From contig NW_020825288.1 in assembly GCF_003286085.1 (NCBI RefSeq), positions 13,206,001 through 13,270,000 on the forward strand: a DNA stretch of 64,000 bases, read 5' to 3'. Positions 11,201 through 26,200 of the stretch are shown piece by piece. The translations under genes were made by a program, and so were the position numbers. The DNA comes from Drosophila persimilis (Eukaryota; Arthropoda; Insecta; Diptera; Drosophilidae). The notes beneath the pieces are model-generated. The model had not been told where the DNA came from. It saw nothing but the letters and a program-made list of their open reading frames with translations, and made no database searches. Positions within the stretch are counted from its first letter, which is position 1; each line of letters opens with the position of its first letter.

Positions 11201-14200
11201 CAGAGCCCCAACAATTTCAATTCTAGTTCTCTCTCTCCCCGGCAGCCCCGCCCCCCCGAAAAACTGTCCAAAAACTGCCTCAGGCACTTCGCAAGTGCAA
11301 ATGTTTCCGAGTCTTTAATAAACATAACATTTATTTAAGGCTTAAAGGGGTTTAAACAACACCAGGAAAAGGACGAAGGCGGGTCGGGGCGGGGAGAGAC
11401 AAACATCCGAGAAATGTCTTTGAGTAACGCGTTGGTTTGGCGGAACGCGTCGAAATCCTTTGTTCTGGTGTCTCTGGGGCCATGCAACGTATGGGAAAAT
11501 CAAAACAGGCTAAAGGAAAAGCAGCCAAGGGAAAAAGTCAGTAGGGGAAGGAGAACCCCAAGGTTGGGGCGACAGGATTAGGGGGCGGTGGCCGGGAGAC
11601 AAAAAGGGAAGCATCCGAAATGCAATTCCCGCCTGCGGGGTGTGCCACTGCCACTGCCAGTGCCAGTGCCACTTCCCGTTGCCAGTGCCCCGAAAGCTGT
11701 CTTAAGCTTGTTGAACTCTCGCTACTGCTGCTGCTCCTGCAGCTCCTGCTGCTGCTGTGTTTGTTTGCTGCTCGTCAGCTTTCCCTACCCCCTCTATCAC
11801 TCTCTTAGTTTTCCCTTATGTTTGTTTCCCAGTGTGCATTTTCACTTTATCATTGTCGAGGCATCGTTTTTCACTTGGCAGCAGCAGCAACAGCAACAGC
11901 AGCAGCAGCAGCCACAGCCACAGCCAACATCGAGCACCTTTTCCACTTGGATCTGTTTGCACTTCCACCCACACACACACACACACACACACTCGCATGC
12001 ACATCCTGAAATGTGTATGTATCGCTGCATGTGTGTGTGTGTGTGTGTGATCCATTTTCCGTTTGCTTTTGCTTGGGCTCTATGGCTGGCATTTCCTTGG
12101 CCTAGCCTTCCGTGCACTTTTCGCACGTATCTACACTAGTTTTCCTTTGCCCTGACCTCATCCTTCCCATCCCTTCGCCCTTCGCCCTTCTACCCCGTCT
12201 ACCCTCCCCCACCCCTCTTGTGCATCCTGGCGTCGTCTTCGTTCTGTTCATCGTCGTTGCGCCATCGTGTTTTTTTTTGTTTCATTTTCTCCTTGCAGTT
12301 GCGCAAAAATGCAGGCTGGCAGCGCACTCACATTTCTTTTCTATAGCATACTTTTGCGCTGGCCGGGAAAAACGCTTGCCCGCAGGGGAGCCCTCTGACA
12401 GCCCAGGGTTGCCATGGCGCAGCAAATAAACGACTAAAGCGTCTGGTCTGTCATTCCTTTGGGGCCATCAAAAGGAGAAGCAAATCATTTCATTTGATTT
12501 GAGTTGCGTTTCGTTGAGTTCAGCGCCGCGCTGTGAGATTTTATTTAATCTACTTTTTGCAGCTTTGCCATGGCTTTGGCATCTCCCATCTGTCAAATCG
12601 TCTGGCAACCCTGGCTGCTGGCAATCCTCAAATATTGCAGTTTCGCCTTTCGACGTTTGTGTTTGTCGTCGCTTAACATTGATTAAGTTGGAAATGTGGT
12701 GGGGTATGGGTTACAACGACAGGGACAGGACAGGGCTTCTATATATATACATATGTACTCTTTTGGTCTACATTTATACATACAAATGTGTGTATGTACA
12801 TATGTATGTGTTTTGTTCACCTTTGTTGGCCATTTCAGGTGTGGTTGTTATTGTTGCATGGACTGTTGCCGCCGTTGCAGCCGCTGTCGTCGTCGTCGTC
12901 GTCGTCGCCGTCGTTCTCATCAGCGTCGAGAACACATCACTGACAGCTGCTGGCCCAGATATGGATACAGATACAGATACGTTTGCGGCGGGCAGCGTCG
13001 TTGTCGTTGTCGCATCATTGACACTCTGCTGCTGCTGTTGCTGCTGCTGAGATTCAAGAAATCGCCGCTGGTGCAGGCAAGGTGTCGTCGTCGTCGTCGT
13101 CGTCGCCGTTGTTGCTGATTCGACCGTGGCTGCAGCAACTGTTGGCAGCTTCAGTGGCATATTAGGCACCTGAAAAAAGCAAAACAAAAACAAACAAATG
13201 CCTTAATTAGTATAAATTCTGTGGAACAATCGTATTAGGTGCCGCCGCCAGTACTGTGATGTCAAATCGGGAATTTAATCAAACCCGTGATTCCCCCTCC
13301 CTGCCACACACACACTCAAAACGTAAACAACGAAAGCGAGAGGGGTAAAGGGGGTCGGGGTAGGTGCGCGCCCCATTAATTTGCATTGAAAACGTGAGTC
13401 GCATTTTCTAAAAATTATTTAAGCGCCGACGAGCCCTGGGCCCCGTTTTGTTCGCCTTTAATACATTTTTCTGCAATATGTTCTTTAGTTTGCATTATTT
13501 GTAGCCAATTTTTATTGGATTTTGTAACTTTTAATCATTGCCGATGATTGAAATTGAATTAGCCCCAAATTAATTACAAATTATTTTTTAACTTTAAAAA
13601 TTTTAATGTTTGGGGCGTTCATTTATGACGTGGAAATCCCCTTCTTCCTTCCCATAAATCTTGTTTACTTTTGCCTATATATTACCTATGAGTATTTCTA
13701 CAAATATTCAACATTCGATTCAATAATTGGTCATAATTTTCTTTTAACAAATTCTTTTTATTAGTCACCGAACATCCTCCGAATTTGGTTATTTAAATTT
13801 TCGATAATTGTCAGAAAATTCAATTTAAACCCAAAACTAGACGTCCCCATCATTTTTTCGCTTTAATTCGATTTGGAAAAGGGTTCTTTTTTCCTGTGGA
13901 ACCCTACCTATCGGATGTAATTTCAATTGAAATTTTGCACAATTTGCAGACCATTTTTATTCAATTTAGTTTTGGAAAAAGGGACTCCAATCGAAGGGTT
14001 AGTTGCGGGGCATCGGCATGGCCTGATGTGTTCTATAATTTGCAACAATTGAAATCAGATACAAATTTCACACTGAAATTTTCAACCTATTCCCAAGAGA
14101 CTCGTTCTCTCCCTCTGGCAGGTATCATCCACTCTGGTATTCCCTGTAATCAGGACTCCCCTTCGATGATGTGTTTCCTGTAATTTGAATTAAATTCAAT

Positions 14201-17200
14201 TCGATTCGAAAAGATTCTCCATCCAATGATTAGTCGTGTGCCCCTTGCTATGGCTCAAAGTGTTTTCTAATTTGCGGCACGTGAAATCTGATACCATTTG
14301 AGAGATACCCTCAGCCCTTTATTTGCGTTGCCAAAGGACGAGGGACGAGGGTTATTTTAGGGCGTTATTCCTCCGAAATTCGACCTTGGCCCCGGGGCTC
14401 AGTCGCAGTCCAATTAGTCCATTTTCGGAAGGCAGTGGAGTCCCGTGCCGCACCATTCGAGTGGAGAGTACACTCTTGTAATCCAATCAAATGCACCAGC
14501 AGATCCCTCATTATCGGGTTGAGCAGATCAAAAGACTCCCCGCCCCGCTCCCCGCTCCCCGCTGCCCACTCGCCCCCTCTAGCCCCCTCTCTTCGGCAAA
14601 GGTTGCCATGGCAGCCCCCGCATCTGCCGTAAACGCACGGAATTTATGCAAATGAATCGCCGGCAAACGGTTTCGATTTGCACGCCTCCACGTCCCCCGT
14701 TCCGTCATGGATGATGATGGACGAGGCAGCGCCAACGAAGCGACCCTTTTGGGGAATGGCCACTTTTTGCGGCACTGCGAATCAGTGGCAGCAGAGGGGA
14801 GGGAGAGGCTCTCTGGCAATTGCTTCATTGGCTGGCCAAGCGCTGGACGCTGGACGTGTCGCAACCATTTTGGGCCAACAATTTGTACCGATGCGAGCCT
14901 TTTAGGCGACGCAGTCGGGGCTTTAAGCGAGAGCAGGCATTCCGCGGACCAAAGTTGGTTATTAAACATTAAAATGTTTCACTGACTTCTTTTTTACAGC
15001 AGCACAAACGAACGGCAAGCCAAAGGAGCGACCAAGGCAATTGGAGAAGGCAATAAAATGCTCCAAGTGCCAACTGGATAAAAGCCCTGGGGCCTGGCGG
15101 AGGCTGAGGCAGCTGCCCCCAGAGGGAGATCTGCTATCTCAAGTGCTGAAATTAAATGAATCATTGGCCAGTAAGTAGAAGATAATGAAACGTGAAACTG
15201 CGAGCTGGTGCTGGAGCTGGAGCCGGCACTGTAACTGGAGAGTAATGAAATATCTCGAGGGCATCTCTCAAGGTAATCGTTTGATGGGAGCTCCAGCTCC
15301 AGCTCCAGCTCTCCCATTAGTAGTTCTCTATCTCTCTCTCTCTCTCTCTCTATCCCTGTGGAGCATCCTTTGCCGAGATTTGAGAGCCAATTAATTTATA
15401 TTCATCTCTAAAGTTTATTAATTGGCCCACGCCTCAACAACGACTAGGAAATAAACCCATTAGGGCACTGATCCCCATACCACTTGCTCCCAGGCAGGAG
15501 CCAAGCAGGAGCCAAGCAGGAGCCAAGCAGGAGCCTGGAGGCAGCCTCATAAACGACTAAGCTTTTGATTCCTTGTACTCTTCAGAATCAGACTCAGAAT
15601 CAGAATCAAGAGCTTTGCTTCTGTTTTGTGTTGCTTTTTGTTGTGCAGCTTCAAGTGCTGCTGTTGCCATGGCTTTGGTTGCCACTTAGTCAAAGGCAGT
15701 TGCCACACAGAAAAGCAAACATAATTTCAACTTTTGAAATGCAATAAAACCGCATCTCATCCCACACAGCCCCAGACACAGTCCTCTGTTCCCTGTGTAC
15801 TCGTCCGCCAGCTCCACCGCCACCTCCACCTCGTGCCATAGGAAAAGCTAACAAATGTATGTAGAACATTTGCATTTGCCAACTGGGTCGCCATCGCCAT
15901 CGCCGTCAGCCTCATCCTCATCGTTGGGGCGTGGAGCGACACGTCCCCCACCATCGGGTCGTGTCTCTGGGCTTTGTAAATTATATGAAAAAATAATATT
16001 ACAAAAAAATCACAGGCAGAGAATACTATGTGTATGTACTACGCAACTGCAACTGCAACTGCAACCAAATGTTGCCATGGCACCAGGGCCCCAAGCTCTT
16101 GGGTATCTGCATCCCCCCTGGAATCGGGTGGCCATTCAATGCGAGGGCATTCAAACATAATATCCAAATTTAATTGGCATTTAATGGAAAAATAATTAAG
16201 CAAAAGCTGTGCATGTTCTCGACTGCCACTGACAGCAGCAGCAGAAGCCGCAGAAATTGCAGTGGCAGCAGCAGAATCGGTGGATCGACTAGACGATGAC
16301 TACTACCGACAGGCCTCTAACAGGTGAATCAAAGAGGGATATAGTTGGACAATAGAAAGAGCTCGTACAGAATGAGCAAGCAAAAACCCCATACAGAATG
16401 CGGTAATTAGTCTCAAGGCCAAAATTGTCCTGAAATCGACTAATCGATTATCAAGCAAACAGAAATTACAAAATATCGATTAAAAAGTACATGAAAAATG
16501 CAGAATAACGATTAAAAATTGATTAGGAAGTTAATTACAGAAACAGAAAATAGATTATAAACTATAAATAATTAAATTCGATTAAAAATGTATTACAAAA
16601 TTACAGGATTTCAATTATAAATTGATTAAAAAGTTCAGCAAACGATAGATCTCAAATTTAAACTTGTTTGGTTTTGGCTTTTTTGGGATATTTAAGGCAT
16701 TAAAATCCGAAAGCGGTAGTTATTTGAACTGCTTGAATGAAACTCTAGCCTTTCAATTATAGTTTACTGCTTGCATTTGCACTGCTTGAGTGCACAACAA
16801 CAGCTATATGCCATTTGCACTGCTTGTATGGAATATGGTAACTGCTTTTCAATTATAGTCTACTGCTTGCATTTGCACTGCTCAAGAGCACAAAACTAAC
16901 TTTTATTTATACCAAAAGACCCCATTAAACGGCATATTATGATGCATTCATTATTCACTCTCCCTCATCAGAACTGTCACATTTTGTGGACCAAGCCGAG
17001 CATATCCTTTCGTGACGTGACCCTTTGGAGAACCCAGCGAAGCGTTGAAGCGACGCGTTGACACTCTCCACCAAAGCGTGCGGCTAATGAATACCAACAA
17101 AAAAAAAAACATACACATGCCATATTATACGATACACTCGTACATACATACATATGTATGTGGATATAATCGTGTTCTGTATATAATGGATAGTTGTACG

Positions 17201-20200
17201 AGTACACACGGATCCGTACATATTCATATTCATATTCAATGTGCTTCATAGATGTGAAACATGTATTTTGCATATTTTTGACGTATTAACTGTTTTAGCC
17301 GCGGGCATGGCCATGGATGGGGGGTGCTCTAGGGGCAAGGGGTTGTGCAAATTGTGTAACACGCAACAAAATGCCAGTGAAAATACCAACAAACATTGCA
17401 CTTTTCCATGCATAATTGTGGAAATTAAAACGAACTGTGCCGCAAGACAGTGCAGTGCAGAGCAGTGCAGAGCAGTGCACCCACCACCCCACGCCCCCCT
17501 TGTGTGTGTGTCCTGTGTCCGGGGGCGGGGTGGCTGTCCAGGGGTCGTACAGTGGATGGGTGGGTTGAGGCCAGACCATAGACCAACCGACCGACCCACC
17601 GTCCGACCATATGCAAACGAGCTGGGCGGCGAGACTCCCGCTTGGCTGTGGCTCTGCGGCAGTCTCTGGTGGTTGCAATCGGGTTGCAGGTGTGAAGCGC
17701 ATGCACAGGTGCATGAACGGTGTTGGTTTTCATTAACGTCATAATGCCCGACAGCTTTAATCCTTTGCCAAGACTAGGGGATGGACTGTCTCGGTCTTGC
17801 AAGTGGGAGTGGACGTGCAGCTCTCGGACACCGACATGGACATGGACACGGGCGCCCGGGCACCTCCTCCGGGCAATTGTGCGCGCACACAGGAACAACA
17901 GGAACAGCAACTCTGCGGCGCTGCCGGATATGAGTAATCGCTCAGTCACGTCGTGGCATCGGCAAGTCCTTCGCTGCACCAGGACCAGCGCACTGCAGCA
18001 AGATTTTCCCCCCCGAAAAAAAGCAAACAAGAGAGTGGGAGAGTGGGAGAGAGTCCATGTGCATGATGCAACCCACAACGGAAATCGCTCAACGTTCGCT
18101 TGGAGCGGGCGTGCAACGCTCTGGTTAATGGACGCCCGCCAGGATGGAGCTGCCTCCTTTCTACTCTCCTGAACGATGTCGATGTCGATGCCATTTCTAA
18201 CTGCAATAAATTGAAATGCAAGAAGCCTTCAAAGCTGCCCCACACACAGGCAGGCCAGGACTCTCGCTTCAAAGCGGACATTTAGGGAAAATTGAATTGA
18301 CACAATCCATGGGTGGGGCGTGGAGGGGCTGCGGGACGAAGCCTCTCAACTGTTCAGGTTTTCAGGATATCGATTTGTGGGAAACACTTTTCAGGGCCAC
18401 AAAAAGTGCGATTGTACTCGTACACATATGAAAATAGGGGCCACAGTGGGGGCTCGCCGCCGAGGGACTCTCTTTTATTGATTCTTTTAATAATTCAGTT
18501 TCCCTTGTGGCGAATGGGTTTTGTTTGTGGCCGTTCACTTCTGAGAAGTTTCCATAAGTGGCAAATGTGCGAGTGTGCCTCAGTGGAATCGAGTCCCCAA
18601 ATTTGTGTCCTTTTCTTGCCTCTTTGGACGGCTCTTCAAAGGGTACTCCCTCCGTCATCCGCTGCCGTGTTGCCATTTGTTGAAATGCATCTTTTAAATA
18701 CAGTCAGAGCTCTCCTTTGGCTTAAGTTTATCTTCTTTTTATTTGGCCAAAGGACGTTCGGTGTACGGAAATCTTTACTCCCATTCTATTGGATTTCCTT
18801 CGAATGATGGGTAAGGGAAATCGTCTCCTTCGCCCCCGCCAACGCCCCCGCCCCCGCCTCACCCATAACTCATTCAATTGCAAGAAGTAAAAAGTTTTTC
18901 CTAGTTCCTTTCTGCCACTGTGTCAACGTCAACGTTCGCTTGTGGAGGACACATCTTCCAGTTCATTCCCCATCATGGGTTCATTCCCCCCCCCTCTCTG
19001 CTGCTGCTTCTGGTGCTCCTTCATCTGTTCCTTTTCTGGTTTCTGGTTCAGGTCCTGGGGTCCCTGCCACCACGCTGTCTGCTCATGGCGCGTACAACAT
19101 TTAATTTGGACTAATGAAGTTTCTATAAAAGCCCAGGCCCGGGCGGCAACGTTTCTCTCGCTCTCGGAAATTCAATTTTTGCCACCAAAAACTGTGCGCA
19201 GGGGTGCGCAGGGGGAAAGCCAGTGGAGTGAACACTAAACTAAAAGTGGAGTGGACTGGAGTGGAATGGTGTGCTGTGGCAGCAGTGGAGGCAAGTGGCG
19301 TGGAATGGAGTCAAGCCGAGACGAAGGAGGGGCGAAGGAGGGGCAAAGGAGGGGAGAGACAAGTCTCGAGACAAGTCAAGTCTCAGGTCTTCCTGCTCAC
19401 ATTCGAGTGACGTGCAAATTACCCCCGAAAAAAAGGAAAGAAAGAAACAAACGACTACACCAGGCACTCGCGTATTTCCCTGAAAGATTAAGATTGAGGC
19501 AGGAAGGTTGTTGCATCCCTGCCACCTGCCACCAGCCACCAGCCACCAGACACCATTGCGCCGCCTAATTGTTTTAGTTGTTGTTCCATGAATATGCTAA
19601 ATTGTCTGCCACAGTTTTCGTGCCCGCGCTCTCTGCAAATGTTTATAAATGCAAATTGGCCGAAAAGTGCAACAGCAGCAGCGCCGCGGCAGCAGCAAAA
19701 ACCAGGGAGAATCCGATTGGGGCTGATGGACGCCACTTTCCGGACGTGCTCGGTTGCCATTCGCTGTGCGTCAGAGTTTGCGAATGGGAATGGGAATGGA
19801 AATGGGAATGGAAATGGTATTCGGAGGCGATTCCGGGGACAGCCCTGAATGAATGAATGACAGCGCACAAACAAGATAGGAAGCGGCGACTGACTTTCGG
19901 GCGAACCTTTGTTTTGATACCCTTTCTATGGTAGCCATCCGATATGGTCATTCCATGCACTTCCTTGCTCCCAGCTGCTCCTATGGCAACTATTCCGCCT
20001 CAAAGATCTATTCTTCAAGAATGCTTAAACGAAATTCATGTCGTGTGAGCGACCGAAACGGGTAGCGTGGCTCCAGAGAAAAGATTATGTTATGTCCCCT
20101 ATCGAGAATGGCACCGAGAATGCAAAAACAAAATACATGTCGTGTGCATGATCGCTCTTTGACTCGGTTCTCATTGATAAGAGTTGTATTTTGTTGTGGT

Positions 20201-23200
20201 TGTTGTTGAAGTGCCCATCACAGACCTACAAGACCGAATATGTCTATGGTTCCTATAAGAGATTTTAACCGATTGTTGGAATATCTTGGGTTTTCCATGT
20301 ACTTACCTTATTCTTCTTATGTACTACCCGCCGTCTAGACTTAATGCCTTGATGAAGCCTTAAGGAGCTTTGTTTATGGCAAAGATCTACCCAAAGTCAG
20401 AATACCCCTCGTCTAGGGTATGCAAATTTAGAGCAATGCGATGCGATGCAATCTGGGGGTTTACTTTCGTTTTCTGGCCCTGACACGGCCGATAGCAGTG
20501 GGAGGGGGAGCGGCGGGGGGCACTGCTACAAAGCAGATTGTCCGGCAGCCAACCTTCACGCACATTCAGGGCAATCAAACCATCCGACTTCGTCATTCCC
20601 TGCCTTTTGCGTGTGTGTGTCGTAAACAGCAGCAACAGCAACAGCAACAACAATTAATATTGCTTTTATTTTTATTGTAAGCTGTAAATTTTGTGGCAAC
20701 AATGCTGAACAGCGCCGACATCGTTCGGCGCACGCTGACCTTCTCAAGTCTGTTTGTTTGTTTTGTTTGCCTTTGTCGGAATGGAATCTGAATGTAGAGA
20801 ACTGGGGCCAAAGTTTTATTTGTTTGCTTGAGACCTGCCTGGGACCTGGGACCTGGGATCTGGTACTTGCCCCCGCCGACTCAGAGGCCTGTGCCACTTG
20901 CCACACAATGCTGCCGCTACTGCTGCTGCGTGCAATTCTCCCGAAATAGAAGTCCATTGGGGACGAGGCAGCTGCTCTCTGCTTTTTGCTTTTGCCTGCG
21001 GAAAATCAATTTCAATTGTCTCGCACTTATCGGAAAATATATAGCAAAAAAAAAAAAACGCGATAAAGAACGAGTCAATCTTTTTGTTTGTGTTATGTGT
21101 TTCGGTTTTTCATTTGCACTTTTAGCAATTGAGAATTTCAATTGTAAATAATTGTTTAATTATCGACAATTGCAGTGGAATCGAGAGCAGAGAACTGCGA
21201 ATCGAACAGACAACAAAGCCTTCTGCGTCATTCCATAAACCGATGCCTGAGTCAGGGGCAATACAATGCACATATAGAGAATGGTTAAAGGGCCACAGAG
21301 AGTGATATAATTACGCGATGAGGCATGCCTAATGAGGGACACACTGCGTATACGCAGTCCGCGGATTACGTATACGCCCATTATGGCTATTAATTATACA
21401 TTAATCGCATTCGGGGGAAAAGGCCTCGCCTCTCATGAGAAAAACTTTTCTCTTTCACAGCTTTATTTTTATTTTACAGACTTTTCAAATTGGATATCAA
21501 ATACGAGTACGGGCAACGCAAAACTAGTTATGTCTCAACTGTAATTGTCTGCCATCATGCCTGCCTCTGCCGCTGCTCCATTTGGCCTTTTCAGTTTTAG
21601 CCTCAACTTTCCAATCGTAGCCGAAACACTCGAGACTTTGTCTCCTCCGACATCATAATTTGCTGGCTGGATGGCTGGATGGCTGGCCCAGCCTCAAACC
21701 AAGCGACCGACTGCCTGGCTGCTGCCATGCGATACCATGGCTCAATGCTCAATCCGAACTCCAGCTCCACAGCAGCTCCGTAGCTCCATTGAGTGACAGC
21801 CGCTTTGTCTAGCTTTCTGGCCAAAAGAGACTTTCACCAAACAGAAACACACACACACACACACACAGCGAGGGACAGAGAATGGGCGATAGAGAGAGAA
21901 ACAGTGACAGAGACAGAATGAAATCCCTAACCTACCACACCTTAAAGCACAAAAGAAAGGCTGCTAAAAGCAGTCAAGACAACAGCATAAAATGGCAATA
22001 ATCAAAACAGAAATGCGAACAAATCAACGAGCGTAGACTTCATTATGTGAGGCCATCAATCATGGCCAAAACGAAACGTAAAAAGGGGCAGCATGGGGCA
22101 GCGGAGTTGAATGTGCCCCCAAAACATGAGACGTGCTACAAAAGTCCCCCGATACCCACGTAACTCAAAGTTATAGCCAAAAGACCGAATACAGGCACAC
22201 ACAGTCATCGACTCTTGTGGTCAAGCAAGAGGCAGGACAGAGAGAGGAAGAGAGAGAGAGAGAGAGACAGAGGACAAGCGCTATCGGTGGCACAATGAAG
22301 TGTTTAGTAAACAAATTGCGGTTTCCCCTGCCTTTCGATAATACGCATTTTAGATCAGCTTAGCCCCCATCAAAATGGAGGCTGCGCGAGGGAAGGGGAG
22401 GCAAAAAGAGTAGAAGTAGAGGTAGAGATGGGTTGAGGAGCCACGTTATATGTAAGTGCATTGCACCGAAATATCGATTGACGAAGCAGCAGCAACAGCA
22501 GCAGCAGCAGCAGAAGAAGCAGCGCCAACAAAAGACGACAATCAACGCTGGCGCGCGAGTTTCACAGTTCCAGGCATTCAACTTAAAAGGCGTGTGTGTG
22601 CACTGTGAGAAAATCAGGAGGGACACCGCAACAGCTCCCTCTTTCCAATGAAAGTGAAACTTTTTTGGGGCGAAACAACAATTTCGTTGTATTAAATGTT
22701 GGATAAAGGGGCCTAATTGGTTTGCATAAAGAGCAAAGAGCACAAAAAAGTTCAATCTTAAAAAATTGGTGATTCCAAGATTGAACTTTTCTGATGGAAA
22801 ATTTCGGGGAATTTATTCCGAGTATTTATGGAATTTTTGCTTGAACTTTTTTCCACCTCTAATTTTTTTGAGTGCAAAACACTCCTCAAACTTTGGTGGG
22901 GAGCATATTAAAAGGACATTGAATGTGCGCGCGGGGGCGGCCAGGCGCTCGATGGGAGGGGGAGTCGGAGTCGAAGTCGAAGTCGGGGTCGGGCGTTGGC
23001 GCTTGACGGCGGGCATCAACGTCACGCAAAAAACCAAAGGGAAACCATAAACTCAAATTAATGACCTCCTCGGTTGATGGCAAACGAGTGGAAGGGAGAC
23101 AACAGACAAATGCTGAAAGGGGAGACAGAACAGAAGCCAATAACAAAAGCAGAGCAGGGCAGCGCCAGCAGCAGCAGCAGCACAAATAATCATAAGAAAA

Positions 23201-26200
23201 AGACGAAAGACGAATAAGAATAAGCCGAAAGCAGCAGCAGCAACAGAAGCAGAACAACGGCACATGGCCATGTCCAATGTCTGGGTGTGATTTACCGTTA
23301 ACAGTTTTTGTTTTTGCTGCCGCTGATGCCGCTGTTGTTGAAAATTAATCTTATTGCAGGCGATTTCACTGCGATTTACACTGCACACACACACACACGG
23401 GCATATACTTCTATATATGTATGTATATGTATGTACATGTATGCAGATAGTATATACAAATTGGAACTGCTCCAGAGAACCAAGCGGCAGATGGTCACCA
23501 ATGCCAGGGGGGAGGGACGGTGGAATGGAGAGTATCCAACTCTGAGTTTGTTTGCTCTGTGATTATGCAGTCGACGTCAACGTCAACGTCGCTGCCATCG
23601 TCGTCGTCACAGTCGATTTGTTGTCAAACTGGTTTTACAAATATTTTGCGTTAATCTGGAAGCCCCACTGACGAGAGAGGGCTGGAAGGGGGCTGGGGTG
23701 GGGTGGGGTGCTGCTGGAGCTGCAGTTACACTGCAGCAAAGCTCAGTGAAAGTCCGCTGAATGCTGTGCTCTCCGCTCCGCTCCCTCCCGCAGCCTTTGC
23801 CTTCTACCTTTCCTCTCTGTCTCTCTGTGGCGCGCGCTCTTTCCAGCTAGTTAGCTCGGTGCACACACATCCCCTCTCTCGCGCTCTTGCCAGCTAGTTA
23901 GCTCGGTGCACATTCAATTAGATTTAGCTCTGGCTTCAGTTTTAGCTTTCGGTTTAGCCGAAGCTTTGGCGTTCGCTTCCCCTTCCCCTCGGCTCTCGTC
24001 GGTATTTACAGCCAATTATGAGACAAACAAGTTGAGAACGCTGCCCGGATAGAGATGACAGCGTGACCACAATCAAGCGCAATCACGGCACGTCTGCCTC
24101 TCCTCTAATCGGAAAGCGCCGTCCCTGTAGTACATCCGAGTCTAAGGAAATGTCCACGACTTTCAATTTCCATGATCATCCTCGGCATTCATTCATTCGC
24201 GCCGTTCCATGCCAGCTTTCAATAGATTATCACGGATTAGTGGGGCTTACCTGTGCATTGAAATCGAATAGGCATTCCGGTCGCAGCGGACAGGGTAGAC
24301 CGCACTTGCAGGTACCCTGCGTCAGCAGATAGTCCTTGATTTGGAATTGCGTGCGAAGCGTTTTTCCCGTGGGACTGCAATAGATACAAATGATATGAGA
24401 ATCGAAAGATACACGTACAAGCATTCCCAGTATACCATTATTCACTATTTTAACGCACAATTAGTTTTATGGAAATCATGCAATTACCCCAAGGTTACCC
24501 CCTGTGCCAGCTCTATGGCCACCCCCACCCCTCTGGGGTGCAATTAGCCGCAATAACTAACAGAACAGACAACAGACAGCGGACAGCGGAGGGGCCCAGG
24601 CAAAGGGTAATGGGCGAGTGTTTGATTAACAGCTCATTAACATAATGGACATTAACATGACAATGTAAGGCGACTCTCTCTCTACTCCGCTCCGCTCTGC
24701 TCAGCTCTGCTCTCTGTTTATCTCCTCTCTCGCTCTCTCGCATAAATTAATACCAATCAGAATTGCTCGCTCGCTGGCCGTCTGTCCGTCCGTTGGATAA
24801 GTGCGACTCGATCGGAGCATAATTCAAACTGGTTTTATATTTATGTTTGTGTTTTTTTTTTTTGTTGCGTTTTATGGTTAATTTATGAGATTTTTTGGTT
24901 AATGTTACAGGGCTCCCACGTGTTGTGTTGAGGAATGGCGTGATGAATATTTCGAAAGGGGTAAAATTCGCTCGAGAGCCCCTCTTACGAGGCCCGCCTT
25001 TTAAGTATCATCCCCTAATCTCCCTGGAAACCTTGGATTTTAATTCAAAAGTGTTTCGAAATGGTTCCCAGTGGTTCCCAGTTGTGTTTTTTGTGTCCAT
25101 ATGCAGATATCTTGAAGATACACAATGTGAAACTGCTACAATTTAACAATGAAAACGAAAATATTCCCCCCTCTTTGTACAGAGAGACAAGGCGCGGCGA
25201 ACAAAGGAGAACAGAACTCCGCACCTCATGAAAAATAACAAAAACAAAACGAGTATTACTACGTCATCCATTCCGTTGCCACAGAACGCGCCTATGCGCC
25301 ATCAAAAAATTATGAAAAGGCAAAAAATTGATTTAAATTTTTTCAAATTTAAATACCGACAAAAACAGAAAGAAAAAAAAGAAACCCCAAATGAATCCAG
25401 TTGAAAGGCTGCCGAAGGGGTTAGAGGGGTTAGAGGGGATGGGAGAGAGGCCAGGGCCACGACCACGACCAGGTCCAGGGCGGTTTTTCCTTTCTCAATT
25501 TTGGTTACCCTTTCCACTTATCGGGTGCCGCTGCTCCCCTCCCGCTCCCGCTCCCCACGGGCCACGCATGACCGCAAATCTGCCGACATAAATGGGTTGT
25601 CGCATGTGCGCTGCCAGGGTTTGCAAAAAAACAAAAAAAAACCCCAGAAGGAGAAGCACCTTTTGGGTTTCGGCGAAGCTTTGAATACCCTTTATGAATT
25701 AATTATGATTCAATTTGGAATAGATTTTTGTTGAATTTCTTTAGACTGTGGGAAAAATGAGGCTATATAGAGTTGGAGAACAGAGAATAGAGTTAGAGTT
25801 AGAGGGAGAACAAATATAAAAACCAATTCCGACTGGTAGTTCTTTAGAAATGCTATTCGTTTGTGAAATCATTTTATTTTATTGACCTTGTGATAAGTGC
25901 ATTAACTTATAAGAATACCCTTGTCTCACTAGGAACTTAGCATTTATTGGACTCCAAGTTATGATATTTTTGAAAAGTAATTTCTGCCTTTTCGCGTCTT
26001 TAGCATCATTCAAAATACCTTCTACTTGGCTCTATTTTACTTTCAAGATCCCTCAAATAGCCAGAAGACATAAAGACTACTCGGAACGTTTTTGTCGAGG
26101 CACACGTGTCAGTCTATAAGATCTTTAAGATCGAAGGGATAGACAAACATTGTCATGTCATTTAGGAGGTCTTACGAGTACCTTTATCCGTGGCCCAAAT

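Larger units (their letters stand above)
13170..24250 (-). other. sba: sba intron 2, about 11 kb
   Basis: No nested gene is supported; open frames over GC-rich parts have no domain, start context or splice logic. Landmarks are an 11-bp tandem array (15495-15538), CT run (15330-15350), a duplicated block near 16750-16894, CA run (21848-21868), AG run (22252-22266), a CAG block (22484-22512), and a recent 47-bp tandem duplication (23834-23912). Such an intron in a developmental regulator may hold enhancers, but nothing specific can be read. Confidence 0.6.

Noticed and set aside
18313-18807. 164-codon plus-strand frame in sba intron 2
   Set aside because: No recognisable features and no good start context; it looks like chance in a GC-richer stretch.
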